Below are positions 11,707-24,193 of a stretch of 64,000 nucleotides of DNA, piece after piece; the stretch's first letter is position 1, and each line of letters begins with the position of its first letter. The notes under the pieces were generated by a model, which had not been told where the DNA came from, did not search any database, and saw only the letters and a program-made list of their open reading frames with translations. The stretch spans positions 18,977,001 through 19,041,000 of the forward strand of contig OX419758.1 of the NCBI GenBank assembly GCA_948567375.1, written 5' to 3'. The DNA is from Lunularia cruciata (taxonomy: Eukaryota > Streptophyta > Marchantiopsida > Lunulariales > Lunulariaceae). The translations under genes were made by a program, and so were the position numbers.

Positions 11707-12851
11707 TACTGAGTTTCAGCGGGGCTCTCTGCACTCGCGACGTCGCCGTTCTCCCTCCGCCGCGACGCAGGTTCGCTGGGTGAAACCCATTCTGAACTCA
11801 AGCTATTACGAATAAGACCGAGCAAATTCGAGATGTACTGATGTAACACTTTTAATACACTTAAAACATGCAGATTAGAAATAGTACCGATATTATTGGC
11901 GCTTAGCCTCAATTTACCTCCACTTTATCTTTTTTCCTTGTACGGTTTGAGGAGGTCTTCCATCCTTCTTGTTTTCACGCGCCGTCTCATTTAGGGTCTA
12001 ACTCTGTGCTTCGTCTTGATATTACACAGACAAGAGGTAAAACAATTTGTGTGCATGCTGTTTATCAACTTCAAATATGCTCTATTTTATTCTAAAAGAC
12101 TAAAAGAAATTCATGAGTAAGATTAGATTATTAAAAAGTATATCTACCTCCGTATATTTACTCTCCTTAGCAATGATATTTGGGTAAATCCCATTACTAG
12201 ATGATTTTTTTTCTTATTACATATATTTTTAATTATACTTCATTCCATCTTTTCTTATTCATGCATATCATAGTCTTACAAAATATAGCAAATTTTTCTT
12301 TATTGATAAGGTCTACTTTAAAACTCTTCATCGCATCTTGTAATTCATTCATACATTGGCTCTAGCTTAATGGAGTCTTAGAACGCACACAAGTGAAGTA
12401 ATATAAATACAAATGAAGTTATTTATTAATACCTATTTCATTCCAAAAGCTATATATAAATTTTGGGAGATATATATAGATAAAAAGACTTTATTTATCT
12501 AAAGTCTTAGATGATGGGGGATTTTCATATATGATCATTTAAAAATTTTATTTACAAAAACGAACGAAATGCGATTAAAAAATACACCTAACACGTGGTA
12601 GCCTTGGAGAAGGGGCAGCAAGTATCAAGCCTATTCGGTTTGCTGAATTCCATGTAAAAGGGAAGTTGTTACGCGCTGCATATCCGGCTAAGAACGGAAG
12701 CACAATTCGTCCATTATGTCTAACTTTTCAAAGCGCCAATTACATTTAGATGTATTCTCTAAATGTATTTGAGATTCTGAGTTTTCCAAGAGAGACAAAG
12801 ACAGTATAGTGCAATGAAAGGTGGCGTTCAGCGAAATCGCCCATTCCTACT

Positions 12852-12930
12852 AATAAAACTCAGGAATCAATCCATTTTTGCAAATAAAACCTGGAATTCG
12901 TCCATTTTTACAAATAAAATTTTTAATGGG
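12852..12930. repeat. Short tandem repeat, period about 31
   Basis: AATAAAA followed by a variable core and TCCATTTTT.CA occurs at 12852, 12883 and (partial) 12913. This is a small two-and-a-bit-unit tandem array. Confidence 0.5.
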
Positions 12931-13691
12931 CCCTTTTGAAAGTCCCTCGTCCCTCGTCCAAACCTCCTTCTTTTAAATCTTCAATTACTTTTTGCAATAC
13001 CTAGTTAAATTGATGGATTGATACCTAGAATTCACTTCCTTTCCTTATTTGTACAAATGATATTTATACTCTCCAAATATGATTAAATTGAAACGAAAGC
13101 AAATGCTAAAACAAAAATATTATTATATCCAATTTACACAACAAAAATAGAAGGTGATAAATCATAATTATTCAAAAATAGTGAAAAGACGCGCGCGTAG
13201 AAAGTACAGAGGATGAGAAAGTACAAGGGTGAGACAAAAATAATAACATTGGCGGACGTCACCGCGTAAAATCTATACTCGCATACTTTAAGAAGCTTGT
13301 GTAAGACGGTCATGCTTAATATTTCTACAGGAATACAATACTTGAAAGCTAGATAATTTTTCGGGTAAAATTAATATGTGAAATACTGATAACTTTGAGT
13401 AAGGGACTTTCGGTCGTCTAATATTAATTTTCTGGTTTTACTTCAGTACAATTATATAGATTCATATATGAAAAGTATTGTAAAATTATGTACACCTTTA
13501 TTTTTTATATTTAATTGATAAGTTGGCTACATAAATCATTTGAAATTAAAGAAATATTAAAGTAGTATTTTCAATATTTACACTAAGAAAAAAAATTAAA
13601 AATTAAAACAAATAAGAAACCTCACATTAATGTATATTTAAGAATAAACACATAAATTTATAATAAAAATTAATAATTCAGTACAAGAAAG

Positions 13692-13714
13692 ATATTATTA
13701 TTATTATTATTATT
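13692..13714. repeat. (ATT)n microsatellite
   Basis: Seven or more uninterrupted ATT units in an AT-rich stretch. Confidence 0.85.
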
Positions 13715-14099
13715 GAAAATTTCTCACTAATACTAATGCATATAGTGTTTTAATATTTTATATATTAGTTGGAAGTGTATTATTGAAAAATATTTATTTG
13801 GAGTTAAATTATATATTTTTAATAATTTCAATAAATAGGATAGTGTGAAATCAAAACGAGTATAACCTAGTGAAACTAGTAACAAAAAGAAATAAATTAG
13901 TACTAATTTATCAGAATTTTGTAAAATTCTAAAGAAATTCCAATGAGTGAGAATCGTCCGATGCTCCATACGAAATTTTATCTATGCTATATATACTTTA
14001 TATTTTACGCAAAGTCATAGATTCAATAATTTAATCGATAACTTTGTAGAATACCTTGAAGTAAAGCTAGATTAAGAATATAATGTCAGTGAAACCGGT

Positions 14100-14375
14100 A
14101 CCTACTACGTTCATAAAAGACTGATATGTTGCTTCAGCTTTATAAGAGAAGACATTTTTCATCATCTTAAGTATATTATTTCATGAGATTAGGTTACTAT
14201 CAATCTATTAACGTAGATAATCATTAACTATATACTCTGAATCAAAGTTAGATTTATTAATAAAATATTAGTTGACTGTTACCTGATAAATTGATGAGAG
14301 ACTTATATGTTAATTTAGATGTATAAGACAAGACATTTCTCATCACATAAGTACATTATTTGAAACTAGATAAGA
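14100..14375. repeat. Diverged direct repeat in the AT-rich region
   Basis: About 80 bases around 14115-14195 recur around 14295-14375. Shared order: GATATGTT/TATATGTT, TATAAGA.AAGACATTT, CTCATCA/TCATCAT, AAGTA.ATTATTT. Probably an old non-coding repeat family. Confidence 0.4.
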
Positions 14376-17300
14376 TTATTATTAGTTTATTTATGCATTT
14401 ATAATAGATTATTATATATCCAAATCTCTAGAAAACAATATAAACATAATCGTAACTTCTAGTTTTTGATTATTATATTCTCATGTTAATGAACTTCTAT
14501 ATATCCTCCTCGATTTTGCCAAAGAATAGACTATATATTCCATACCTTTTATTGACTGGAACTAGAGGAATAGAAATCGAGAGCCAGAGTCTTGTAAGCT
14601 AACCATTAGAATAAGTCTTTCTCGTCGGATTGCTCTAATTCAATTATTATACATAGGATATAAGGCCAATTCTATACATAAGAACTATCTTTCACTCAGC
14701 TCTTTTCCAGTAGTTCGGCAAAGTTCACTATCTATGGTTTCGATGTTTTCATGATATATACATCCTATTTTATTCATGCTGAAAACTGAAATTATTGTTT
14801 TTTTTTTCTTCAAACTATTTTCTAATTTCTTACTAGCCTGTTTAATATTTGTTCTCAATCTATATATGAAAGTTTTACTCGTTAACCCTAAGTCCTGGAG
14901 ATGACATTACAATCACCTTACTTATCTACATCAGGTATCTCATTCACTGTTACTTTTGAAGAACTTTATATGTGAACCATATGCATGGCAGAATAGATAC
15001 TATCCGTAACCTAGGGAATAAATTTGGAGGTGAGAGAAGATAATTCTAGAACATGGCTTAACACAAGGATTATGTGATAATCTAAGGAATAAAATAGAGC
15101 ACCTGCGCTCTGTTATGTTTAACGAACTAAGCAAGCTCGTCTCTACTACAGGATCATATATCCCTCCAGATGTTATTGCGAATGTACATAACTCAATTTT
15201 CTCATCCAGATTTGTGTGGGATGATGTAGGACTGATTGGCTACAGGATGAACCTTTTGTTCTGGGTTGAACACCATAAAGATTCATCTTGCCGTCATGTG
15301 TTCACTATACTAATTATTATCTGAAGCTTGGACGCATCCATCACGTGCTCTTTTCCTTTCAATGATGGATTAAGGTGAAAACATCTATTCCAGCATCCAA
15401 CTCAAGGCATCTACTCCAGCATGCAACCCAGATTCTGGAGTATCGTGCAAAGCTTGAGAGAGCATGTATGAACGACTTTCGGGTTCTCAGGAAGACACTT
15501 GACAAACATCTGTAAAGTATCAAACTTTGTGTGAGTAATTAAACAAGAATGAGATTCTCTTTGTCTTCCTAAATAGGAGATTATTTGGTAAGTTTCTTCA
15601 CTCGCTTTTTCCAAACATCTGATATCGAATTTGGACATCCAACTCCCATTTAGTGTGAACAATGAAGCTCCTTTTTCCTTAATTAATGATGCTACTCTCG
15701 TAAGAGAACCTCATTATCATTGTGAACTGTTTTCTCTAATCTTCTCCATTATTTTCTCGAACTATAAAGGCTCGGAGATTAAAGCTACCAAGTTTGCTGT
15801 GGTGGTGTACGGAACACATAGAAGGGGCAGGAGTATACGGTGATAGGTATATGTACCCTATACTCTGTACTCCTGCATATATGCTGCACGGAATGTCCTC
15901 GCTGGGTGGAAGGATGGACTACAGGAGGGCCATAAAAGGAAAGTTCAGAGACTGCAAAGTCACAACAAAACAGTAGGGCACACCAATTATGGATGGCTAC
16001 CGTAGTATGACCGCACCGTAAGGAGGGCAGAAATCTTGGAAGAAACCGAACGAGCCACTCCTTACCTGCAATGCACAGTAAGGAGGAAAAGACAGGACGC
16101 CCCGGCAAGGGGTATGAGTATTCTTACACGTGGTTCCAACAGAAGAGAAAAAGGCGACCGCGTAGGAAAAATGACAGAAGGATGTGCATGGAAGTACAAA
16201 CCTAGGAGAGGCCAAGAGGAAAGGTCAAGGACAGGCAGGCCTGACCTTGGTCCTACTTTCAAAGTCGTTGGCCAAAATAAATGAAGGACGCCCATCCAAG
16301 ATTTGTCCTCTCGTCGAGACTATCAGAAGTCAGAATAGAGACGGCATGTCATCGCTTGTGCCAAGTTAGCAAAACATATTAGCGGCGGGTTTGACGTGGG
16401 AGTGCAAAGTACGCTAAAGACTAAAGTACGCTGAAGAGTTCCATCTGTAGGTGAATTCTCTCCCGATTGGAAGTTCCAACACTGGAGAGGCCTTAAAGCA
16501 TGAGATGAGACAGCCCGGCCTTAGGTGGAGAGCGTCTATCGTGCTTGCGAGGGGAGGAGGAGAGGGAAGTCTCACAGTGGACTCTCAGCCCCATTTCTGG
16601 TTAGCGGGTCACTAGTTTAGATGGTAGCTCTTTAGTCCAATCAATTGCCTCAAAGAGATGGCACCCCATAAGGGTGTGAGTTTCATTTAGGTTGACTCTG
16701 GACTTGCGGCCTTCCAGTGCCAGCAAGGAAGTGACAGACACTTTTCTTCTTAAAATTTTTCTTTTAAAAAAATCATAGAGAATTGGTTTTCTTTCTCATG
16801 CTCTCGAGTCATTACGCGCACAAATGAGGAAATAATGGGAAATTATCTCAGCCCGAAAACTCACTGTAATTTATCTTCCGTAGCTAAATAAGGTCATATT
16901 TTAACTATAATGCAATTGACTTGACAATGGGGTAATCTATTACTCTTATTTCATGGCAGGAGAATATAGCAAGGCAACACGAGCACTACATAGTCTGTCT
17001 ATGGCTAGTCTCATCAAGGAGACTATCTCTTCCCTACACTTTCTACATCCTATGGCAAGAGAGTGAGTATCATTAGAAATTTTTGATTATCACTCCGAGC
17101 AACCTTTATGTCTTGATAGATCATTTTGTGTATAGGCATTGTGCATTGCTTCACACCTCTCCTCGATGAGCTTGTCAAGGATGGTATATGAACATCTAGA
17201 GATTACTTATTGGCATATGATACCTCTAGTGGTTTTATCAAGTTATTCTAGTGAATGAAACATAGTAAGGGAGAGTTTCCTATGTTAATTAGTTTAATGT

Positions 17301-17442
17301 TAGGTGCTAGTCTACTTCTCACAATGAAGAAGGACATAAAGAACACTAGATAGATTGCTATTGGGGAGGTCTTCTTGCATATTGTTAGTAGCATTATTTT
17401 CCTTCAACCTCATTCTCCCTTTTGACAACACCTTAGTCCAAA

Positions 17443-18071
17443 TGTATACTCCGAGTACAAAAGAAAAGAGAAAACACAGATTACACACTCAAACATTCGG
17501 TGCCCCAAAGGAGCACCTTCTCTTTATTATATAGACAAAGAGGATCTCCTCCAAGGAAGCTCCACCATAGGATTAGGCACACAGATAAGTGACATGTCAT
17601 CAAGCTCTACCGGATTACTTACTTAGATGGGTGACATGTTGGTCTAGGTCCTATCTGGTTGGTCAAACAAGCTTTGACCAAAGGGAATCTTTTAGAGAAT
17701 CTTCCTGTAGAAGTTTCAAAATCACGTGAGTAAGGTACCATTGGAAAGCTCTCGACAAGAAAACCATGGGGAGGGAAGGCCAACCTTTGCACATTTTCAA
17801 GGCCTAATTCATCCGTTTAGGCCTCCGAGATTGCCTTCAAAGATTTGAAGCATATTTTGATTCCTACTCTATAAGTAGAAGTCCCCTTTTGGTGATATCC
17901 CTTTCTGATCTGTTTAGTCCATCATGTGTAACATCCTTCCAGATTTTATCAAACCAATTCCACCTTTAAATCATATGTCTAGCTATTGGTTCTAACATCA
18001 TGCATAATCATTCTAGATGTTACAAAACCGGATTTCACATCTAGATCATATGGCTAGCTCTTGATATTACA
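17443..18071 (+). mobile_element. Solo-LTR-like element, copy 1
   Basis: Starts TGTATACTCCGAG and ends GATATTACA, so it has TG...CA ends with a short inverted terminal repeat. It is flanked by CCAAA/CCATA, a probable five-base target duplication. It interrupts the non-LTR element. It matches, in opposite orientation, the element at 20447-21223 and, in the same orientation, the one at 31026-31625. No coding frame is present. Confidence 0.7.
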
Positions 18072-18438
18072 CCATATCAATTTAGAGTTGCTACACCCAT
18101 AGGTTGTGAATCTAAATCTTTTGGCATTAGAGCACTTCTAAATATCCATCTAAGGAAGTCGTTGGATGCTTTGCAAGTTCTATTATTTCTTATTCCTTTT
18201 GTGTGGTCCCTTTATGGCTCTCCTTCTTCCTTTTATTACCAACATGGTTTCACATAAGAAGGAGTTATTGCCTTGGAGTCGATTATTGGTAAACTATAGT
18301 GAGATCCTTTAGGGGATCTTTATTTGCCATTGTTCATTGTAGAGCTCTCTTATCTACTACTTTGAGCATGCTAAGTTGTATATTTCACTCTTTCATAGAT
18401 GATGCGTACATCAAATTAGGTGGACCTTTGACTACTTC

Positions 18439-18937
18439 TATAACAATATGGAGTTTATTGATGAGTTAGTTGAGACTAATAAAATAGCAAGTAGGCCAAA
18501 TTAGCCAAGAATTATGAGAATATTCTAGAAGTATATAGAAAACTACTTGGTACCTTTCAAGTATTGGGTAATGTGCATGTCAAGTGGTGACTTCCAGGAG
18601 GAGGTTTCTTGGGAGACTTCTTTGCTAGCTTAGCTTGCATGCCAAGTAGGTGGCTTCTAGAAAGAAGCTTCTTGGGAAGTTTCCCAACTAGCTTAGCTTG
18701 CATGCCAAGTAGATGGCTTCTAAAAGGAAGCTTCTCGAGAAGATTCTTGGTTAGCTTGGCTTGCACTCTAAAAAAATGACTTTTAGGAAGCTTCTCAAGA
18801 GCCTTGTATGCTTCCCTATAAATACCAAAGGCAAAGCTCATGCTAAGCATTCAGAAGTTTCTCTCATTCAAGAATCCTAATGTGATCTTTCACTCTGATC
18901 TCCCATTCTCATATTTCTCTCCTATTGTCTTTTTACA
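18439..18937 (+). repeat. 5' LTR of gypsy A
   Basis: 499 bases, homologous to both LTRs of element C. The first base pair has changed (TA for TG); the end is ...TTTTACA. Between about 18580 and 18810 it contains about three to four tandem units of roughly 63 bases rich in GAAGCTTC and TTCTAGAA, followed by a TATA box. Confidence 0.8.
18817..18824 (+). promoter_or_regulatory. TATA box in the LTR of gypsy A
   Basis: TATAAATA lies about 114 bases upstream of the primer binding site, where the LTR promoter is expected. The same box is intact in the 3' LTR of C (62881-62888) and mutated in its 5' LTR. Confidence 0.6.
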
Positions 18938-18938
18938 T

Positions 18939-18950
18939 TGGTATCAGAGT
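18939..18950 (+). other. Primer binding site of gypsy A
   Basis: TGGTATCAGAGT differs by one base from TGGTATCAGAGC, the standard complement of the 3' end of plant initiator tRNA-Met. It begins one base after the LTR end. Confidence 0.85.
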
Positions 18951-19329
18951 AAGAATAGGATGGATGGAATTTATGGATCATTAAATCCATTTTTGCCAAA
19001 CCATTGGATTCTTGTGTCCATGTACTACCCAAAAATCATTTCATGCAATTCAACATCTCATGCTTTGGGTAAATTTTCATGAATACAATCACCTTGTATT
19101 ATGAATCCTTGGTACTTCTGATAATAACTTATGAGGAACGATGGACGTGTTACATCTACATGTTAACTTAGATAAATTGTAGGTAGTTTGATAGAGTAGT
19201 AGCCATTGCAGCAATGCCTAAATTATCATTGCCATGTAGTAATGAATTGAGCACCTTATTTGATTATCAGAAGAATGTCATCATCAATGATAAGAGCATG
19301 TAGAGAGAGCACCATTTTAAGAAGGAGAA

Positions 19330-20030
19330 GAGAAAATTTGATTTCCAAAGCCTAAGGTATTTGAAGGCAAGAACCTCCCAAGTGTAGTGGAGAATTTTGA
19401 GTTTGATTGTGAATGATATTTTGAAACTATAAATCTTCAAGATGAATGGAGATATATTCTCTAGGCTTCAAGCCAATTGGATGGAGTGGAAAAAACTAGG
19501 GTGGCAATTTTGAGTGGAGTGAGTTGAACAACAATTTCTTGTGCCAATCTCAACATAGGAATAATTAAAAAATGCAAAAATTGGGCAATTCCAAGCTATA
19601 AATACCACACAAGCCGTATGAGATAGGTTAGCAAAATTGAAAGAGATTTGTTCTATAAGTAATTACATCACACAATTCTAAAACACCATAATGCAAATCC
19701 TAGGTATATTAAGAGATGAAGCTCTAGATAGATTTGTGAGGGGGTTGAAGTCACACACCAAATTGGAAGTGATCATGTGGGAGCCCAAAGACTTGGAGGA
19801 ACCCATGCAGTTGGTTGAGTGCTTTGATTCCTTGGTTGCAACTTGATCTTAACCTCAACCTTCATCAAACCTGCCCACACATTACACATGGGTGGAAGAA
19901 CCGACACTAATGGAGATTGATGCCATCCAATAAATACAACTTGGCCCTGTAGATAGGGAAATATTATGAAAAAAGAGTGATTGCTTTTATTGTTGCCAAA
20001 TTGAGCATCACATTGCTAAATTTTCTCTCA
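19330..20030 (+). pseudogene. Gag remnant of gypsy A
   Basis: Frame fragments match gag of element B: the phrase DRFVRGLKSHTKLEV at about 19728-19775, and a zinc knuckle near 19980-20025 reading CFYC..IEHHIAKF, where the last cysteine is now phenylalanine. Multiple stops make it non-functional. Confidence 0.65.
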
Positions 20031-20169
20031 AGAATAAACAAACCCCAACAAATAGCCCAAATGAAGTTCATGAAACATGATGATCAAGGAAACAAAGAAT
20101 CCCAATAGGAGAACTTGAGCCACCTATTGGGAACTTGATTAGTTCCAACGTGATTGAAGGCTTAGCCTT

Positions 20170-23100
20170 TGCAAGTTTACTTTACTCGTAAGGTATGATA
20201 TTTGATCATGGTTGTAGGATTTTTGTTGATTTTGAGAGTTCAAAAAATTGCATGTCCATGCAATTAATAAAAGAATTACTATTCCTATCAAGCTAATAAT
20301 TATAAATAGATTGATGATGGTGGATGGTAGAAAAGGTTATGTACCTCAGATCCCTTAAATTTAAGATTGGAGGGAGTATTTAAAGTGTATGAGGTTCATA
20401 GTGGCACCTCTACACTATGATATCATTTTAGGTTTGAATGACCTTGTGTAATACTAATAGCTAGATAGATGATCTAGAGATAAAATTTGGTTTGGTAACA
20501 TATGGAAGGATGTTATATAGGATGGACTAAGTAGATTAGATAGAGGTATCACCAAAAAAGTACTTCTACTAATAGGCCAACACCAAAATATGCTTGGAAA
20601 CTTTAGAATCAATAGCTAGACATATGATAGAGGTAAAACTTAGGGTAGTGATATCTAGAAGGATGTTACACATGACAGAGAATGTAGATCAGATAGAGGT
20701 TTCACCAAAAGAGCACTTCTATTAATAGTGCAAAAGCCAAAATAGGCCTGAAACTTCAGAGGCAATTTTGGAGGCTTAAATGGATGAACTAGGCCTTGAA
20801 AGTGTGAAGATTCCCCCCAACAAAGAAAATGTTGGCCTTCCTTCCCCGCTGGTTTGTCTCACTTAGAGCTTTCCAATGGTACATCACCCATGTGATTCTA
20901 AAATTCTTATAAGAAGATTCCCTAAAAGATTCCCTTTGGTCAAAGCCTATTTGACCAACTAAATGAGACTAGGACCAACATGTCACCCATCCAAGAAAGT
21001 AATCTAAGGGTGGAGCTTGCTGATAGGTCATCTATCCATGTACTTAATCCTATGGTGGAGCTTCCTTGGAGGAGATCCTCTTTGGATATAATAAAGAAAA
21101 GGTAGTCCTTTGGAGCATCAGAGGATTGAGTGTGTAATCTATATTTTCTCTCTTGTATTTCTCTTGAAGAGTTTTCTTGACCTTAGAATATTACAATAGT
21201 TCTCTTGTCCTCAGAGTATTACACCTTGGCTTGAATGTCATAAGGTTCAATTTGTTTGGACCCAATGCCAAATTCAAGTACAACACCAAGGTAAGATACA
21301 CTAATTAGGTTGTTTGGTACCTTTGAGTAAAACACCTAAGAATAGTCAATCTCAATATGTGAAGGTTGTTAATAAAGCAACCATTGAGTAAGCATTGGAA
21401 GTAAATAAGCCTATTTTGCGGTGTGGATCAAACCAATTGTGCATGGAGAATCCGATGAAGGCCAAAAGTCTCATCAAGCAATGGTTGATCAAATAGTCTA
21501 GGAGTTTGTAGATGTGTATCTTGATGATTTGCCCAAGGGATTATCCTCCAATTGTGGTATGCCCTTCAAGATTGAGTTATTGCCAAGAAGTACTCCAATG
21601 AGTAGACCAATCTATCTGCTCTCACTAAAGGAGTTGCACAAGCTTCAAATAACATTGATGGAGTTGTTGGAGAAGGATTTCATATGAGATAGTACATCTC
21701 CTTAGCGAGCACCGGTACTATTTATTCCAAAGAAGGATGGAGTACTTTGCTTTTGTATTGATTATCATGGCTTGAATAAACAAACAATGAAGAATGTATA
21801 TCCTTTGTCTTGAATTGATGACTTGCTGGATCAATTGAGTAGAGCAAGATATTTTTCCAAGTTGGATCTTCAAAGTGGTTATTTGTAGATTTCTATTGAT
21901 AGTGAGAATGTGCATAAGATTACCTTTTGCACAAGGTACGGGTATTTGAATGGAGAGTTCTACCTTTTGGGCTCACTAATGCTCCAAAAATCTTCATGGA
22001 TGAGATAGACTATTTGATTGGTATGTGGTGTGTTATTGGATAATATTTTAATCTATAGCAATACAAGTGCAGAATATGTAAACCACATGTGAAAAGTCCT
22101 AAGACTATTATGTCAAGGGAATTTTTACTACAAGAAGTCAAAGTATATGTTTTGGCAGAAGGAAGTTACCTTCTTGGATCATAAGATCTCACTAGAGAGG
22201 ATCAAGATAGAAGAGGAGAAAATCAAGACCATTACTAATTGGTCTACACTAAAGGATACCATAGAAGTGTGTGCATTTAATGGATTGACAAGTTTTTACT
22301 AATGATTCATCCACAACTATGCTCATGTGGCCACACAATTTGACCAACCTCTTGGGGAAGACCTCAAGCTTTCAATGGACCACCAAGCACAAAAAAATAT
22401 CCCAAAAGCTGAAACATATGGTGTCTTTTCAAGACCCATTCTTTAACCATAAAATCCTCAACTACCTTGTGTGGTTGATTTTGATACTTCTAAATTTACC
22501 ATTGGAGTTGTGTTGTAGCAAGAATTTCCATACGGGGTTACATCCCACTGCCTTTGTGTCTCACTAACTAAACACTACAAAAAGGAATTACTCTGCTTGA
22601 GATAGAAAACAACTAGTAATGGTATATGCCACCAAGGTATGGAGGCATTATCTCTTAGAGAGCAAATGATCATGTGAATCAATCACAAACCCTTTTTGTA
22701 AACATTACATTTGGAGCACATGAAGAGTCAACATCATCAATTAGAGGGAAAAATATAGTTTTTTGATATCAAACTTGAGTACAAACCCTATAGGTTCCAT
22801 ATCGTCCCCAATGCTCTATCATGATGACCAAGTTTGACGTCTCTTCCTCTTATTAGGGTGAAAATTATGATAATATTAGTAGAAAGTCCAAATTAGTATA
22901 GAATAACTTTACAACAAGATCCCTTCTTTCAGATGGTACCAGGTTATCTTGTGGTACATGATAAAAAATACAACATCTTCTCTTTTAAGGAAGGTCTTCT
23001 ATGTTGTGAGAATCGGATCTATGTTCTAGTCAAGGGTGATCTATGACTTATGTTCCTTCAAGAAGCCCATGACTTACCAATCATTGGTCACATAGATGTG

Positions 23101-23640
23101 AACAAGACCTTAAGTACCCTACAACGCCAATGGTGATGGCCCAACATGGCACAAAATGTTCAAGAGTTTGTTTGATCTTGTGAGAGCTGCCAACTCAACA
23201 AGGCCACCAATCAAAAATTGAATGGCCTCCTTCAACCACTTACCATCCCATTCGCTTGATAGAAACATGTGAGATTAGATTTCATCACCTCCTTGCCCAA
23301 GACAAAGTTGGGTCACAAAAAAATCATGGTGTTTGTAGATAAGTTTAGTAAGCAAATCTATTTGGCACCAACCTTTGATATAATGGATACTCCAACATTG
23401 GTCCAGATCTACTTTGATGATGTCTTCAAGCATCATAGGATGCCTCATATACTCATCTTTGATCATGATCCTTGATTCACTAGAAAATTTGGCAATCATT
23501 CTTTTATATACTTGGCACAAAGCTTACTTTATCTACGGTATATCATCCTCAAACTAATAGACACACTGAATGTGAAAACTTCACTTTAAGGATATGATTA
23601 ATGCCTTTTTCAATATTCACTATACCGATTGGGATGAATG
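20170..23640 (+). pseudogene. Pol remnant of gypsy A (protease, RT, RNase H, integrase)
   Basis: The protease remnant (VDFESSKNCM near 20220) is cut by the solo LTR at 20447-21223 and resumes at 21229. Reverse transcriptase lies at about 21500-22100, with the catalytic box now LLDNILIYS instead of the usual xDD. RNase H is at about 22380-22740. Integrase is at about 23100-23640, with an open stretch (DFITSLPKTKLG, then DKFSKQIYLAP and FDHDP) at 23272-23475. Many stops and frameshifts; no functional product is possible. Confidence 0.75.
20447..21223 (-). mobile_element. Solo LTR inserted in gypsy A, perfect CCTTG duplication
   Basis: Starts TGTAATACT and ends AGTATTACA, a nine-base perfect inverted terminus with TG...CA ends. 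It is flanked on both sides by CCTTG (20442-20446 and 21224-21228), a perfect five-base target duplication inside the protease/RT region of gypsy A. Length is 777 bases. An internal tandem duplication (about 20470-20740, around GAAGGATGTTA and TCACCAAAA) explains why it is longer than its relatives at 17443 and 31026. It is the youngest layer in this part of the nest. Confidence 0.85.
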
Positions 23641-23914
23641 TTTTGCAATTGTTGAGTTTACCTACAATAATTTCAAATAGGCAAGCATTAGGTTTTCTCC
23701 TTTCTTCCTTAAATTTGGCCAAGATCCACTTCTTCTAAATTCTCTTCTTGCTCCTCCTCCGCCATCTCATGTCCCTCATACTTCCACCTTCTTGACCACA
23801 ATATCCCAATCCCTAAAAGAAGCTAAATCTCATACATTTGTTGCTCAAAATTGTTAGAAACAATATGCAAACCAACATTGTCATGATCTTACCTTTCAAC
23901 TTGGTGATAAGGTC

Positions 23915-24193
23915 ATGTTTTCTTTTTGTAACTTACCTTTTCCCCTTGATACACAAGTTTTAAAACTTGCTCCTAATTGGATAGGTCCATTTGATCTCAC
24001 CCAAATCATTCCTCTTGTTGCTTATCAACTTGCCCTGCCTTCTCATATGCAAATCCACCATATCTTTCATGTTTCTAAGTTGAAACCCTTTGTTTCTAAT
24101 CCATCTTCCTTTTCCTCTTGTGTCCAACCCCCTCCTTCTCCCATCCATATTAGTAATCATGAGGAGTATGAAGTTGATCCTATCCTTGCTCGT
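23915..24193 (+). pseudogene. Integrase C-terminus and chromodomain start of gypsy A
   Basis: An open stretch reads PNWIGPFDLTQII..., HHIFHVSKLKPFV and then HEEYEVDPILAR, the beginning of the chromodomain. The chromodomain is cut after about 11 residues by the deletion that joins it to the LTR remnant. Confidence 0.7.

Larger units (their letters stand above)
11709..16640. other. AT-rich intergenic stretch without a recognised gene
   Basis: From about 12000 to 15000 the sequence is very AT-rich, with dense stops in all frames. Some higher-GC sequence occurs at 15780-16600, where overlapping frames of 60-107 codons on both strands cancel each other and show no motif. It holds an (ATT)n microsatellite, a short tandem repeat and a diverged direct repeat, listed separately. 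A stretch at about 16151-16175 resembles the extreme end of the non-LTR tails. Confidence 0.45.

Noticed and set aside
15785-16369. Cluster of overlapping frames up to 107 codons
   Set aside because: Frames on both strands occupy the same bases, with no conserved domain and no exon structure.
18557-18850. 97-codon minus-strand frame with repeated HLLGMQAKL phrases
   Set aside because: It lies entirely within the tandem units of the gypsy A LTR, antisense to the element, so it is a by-product of the repeat.
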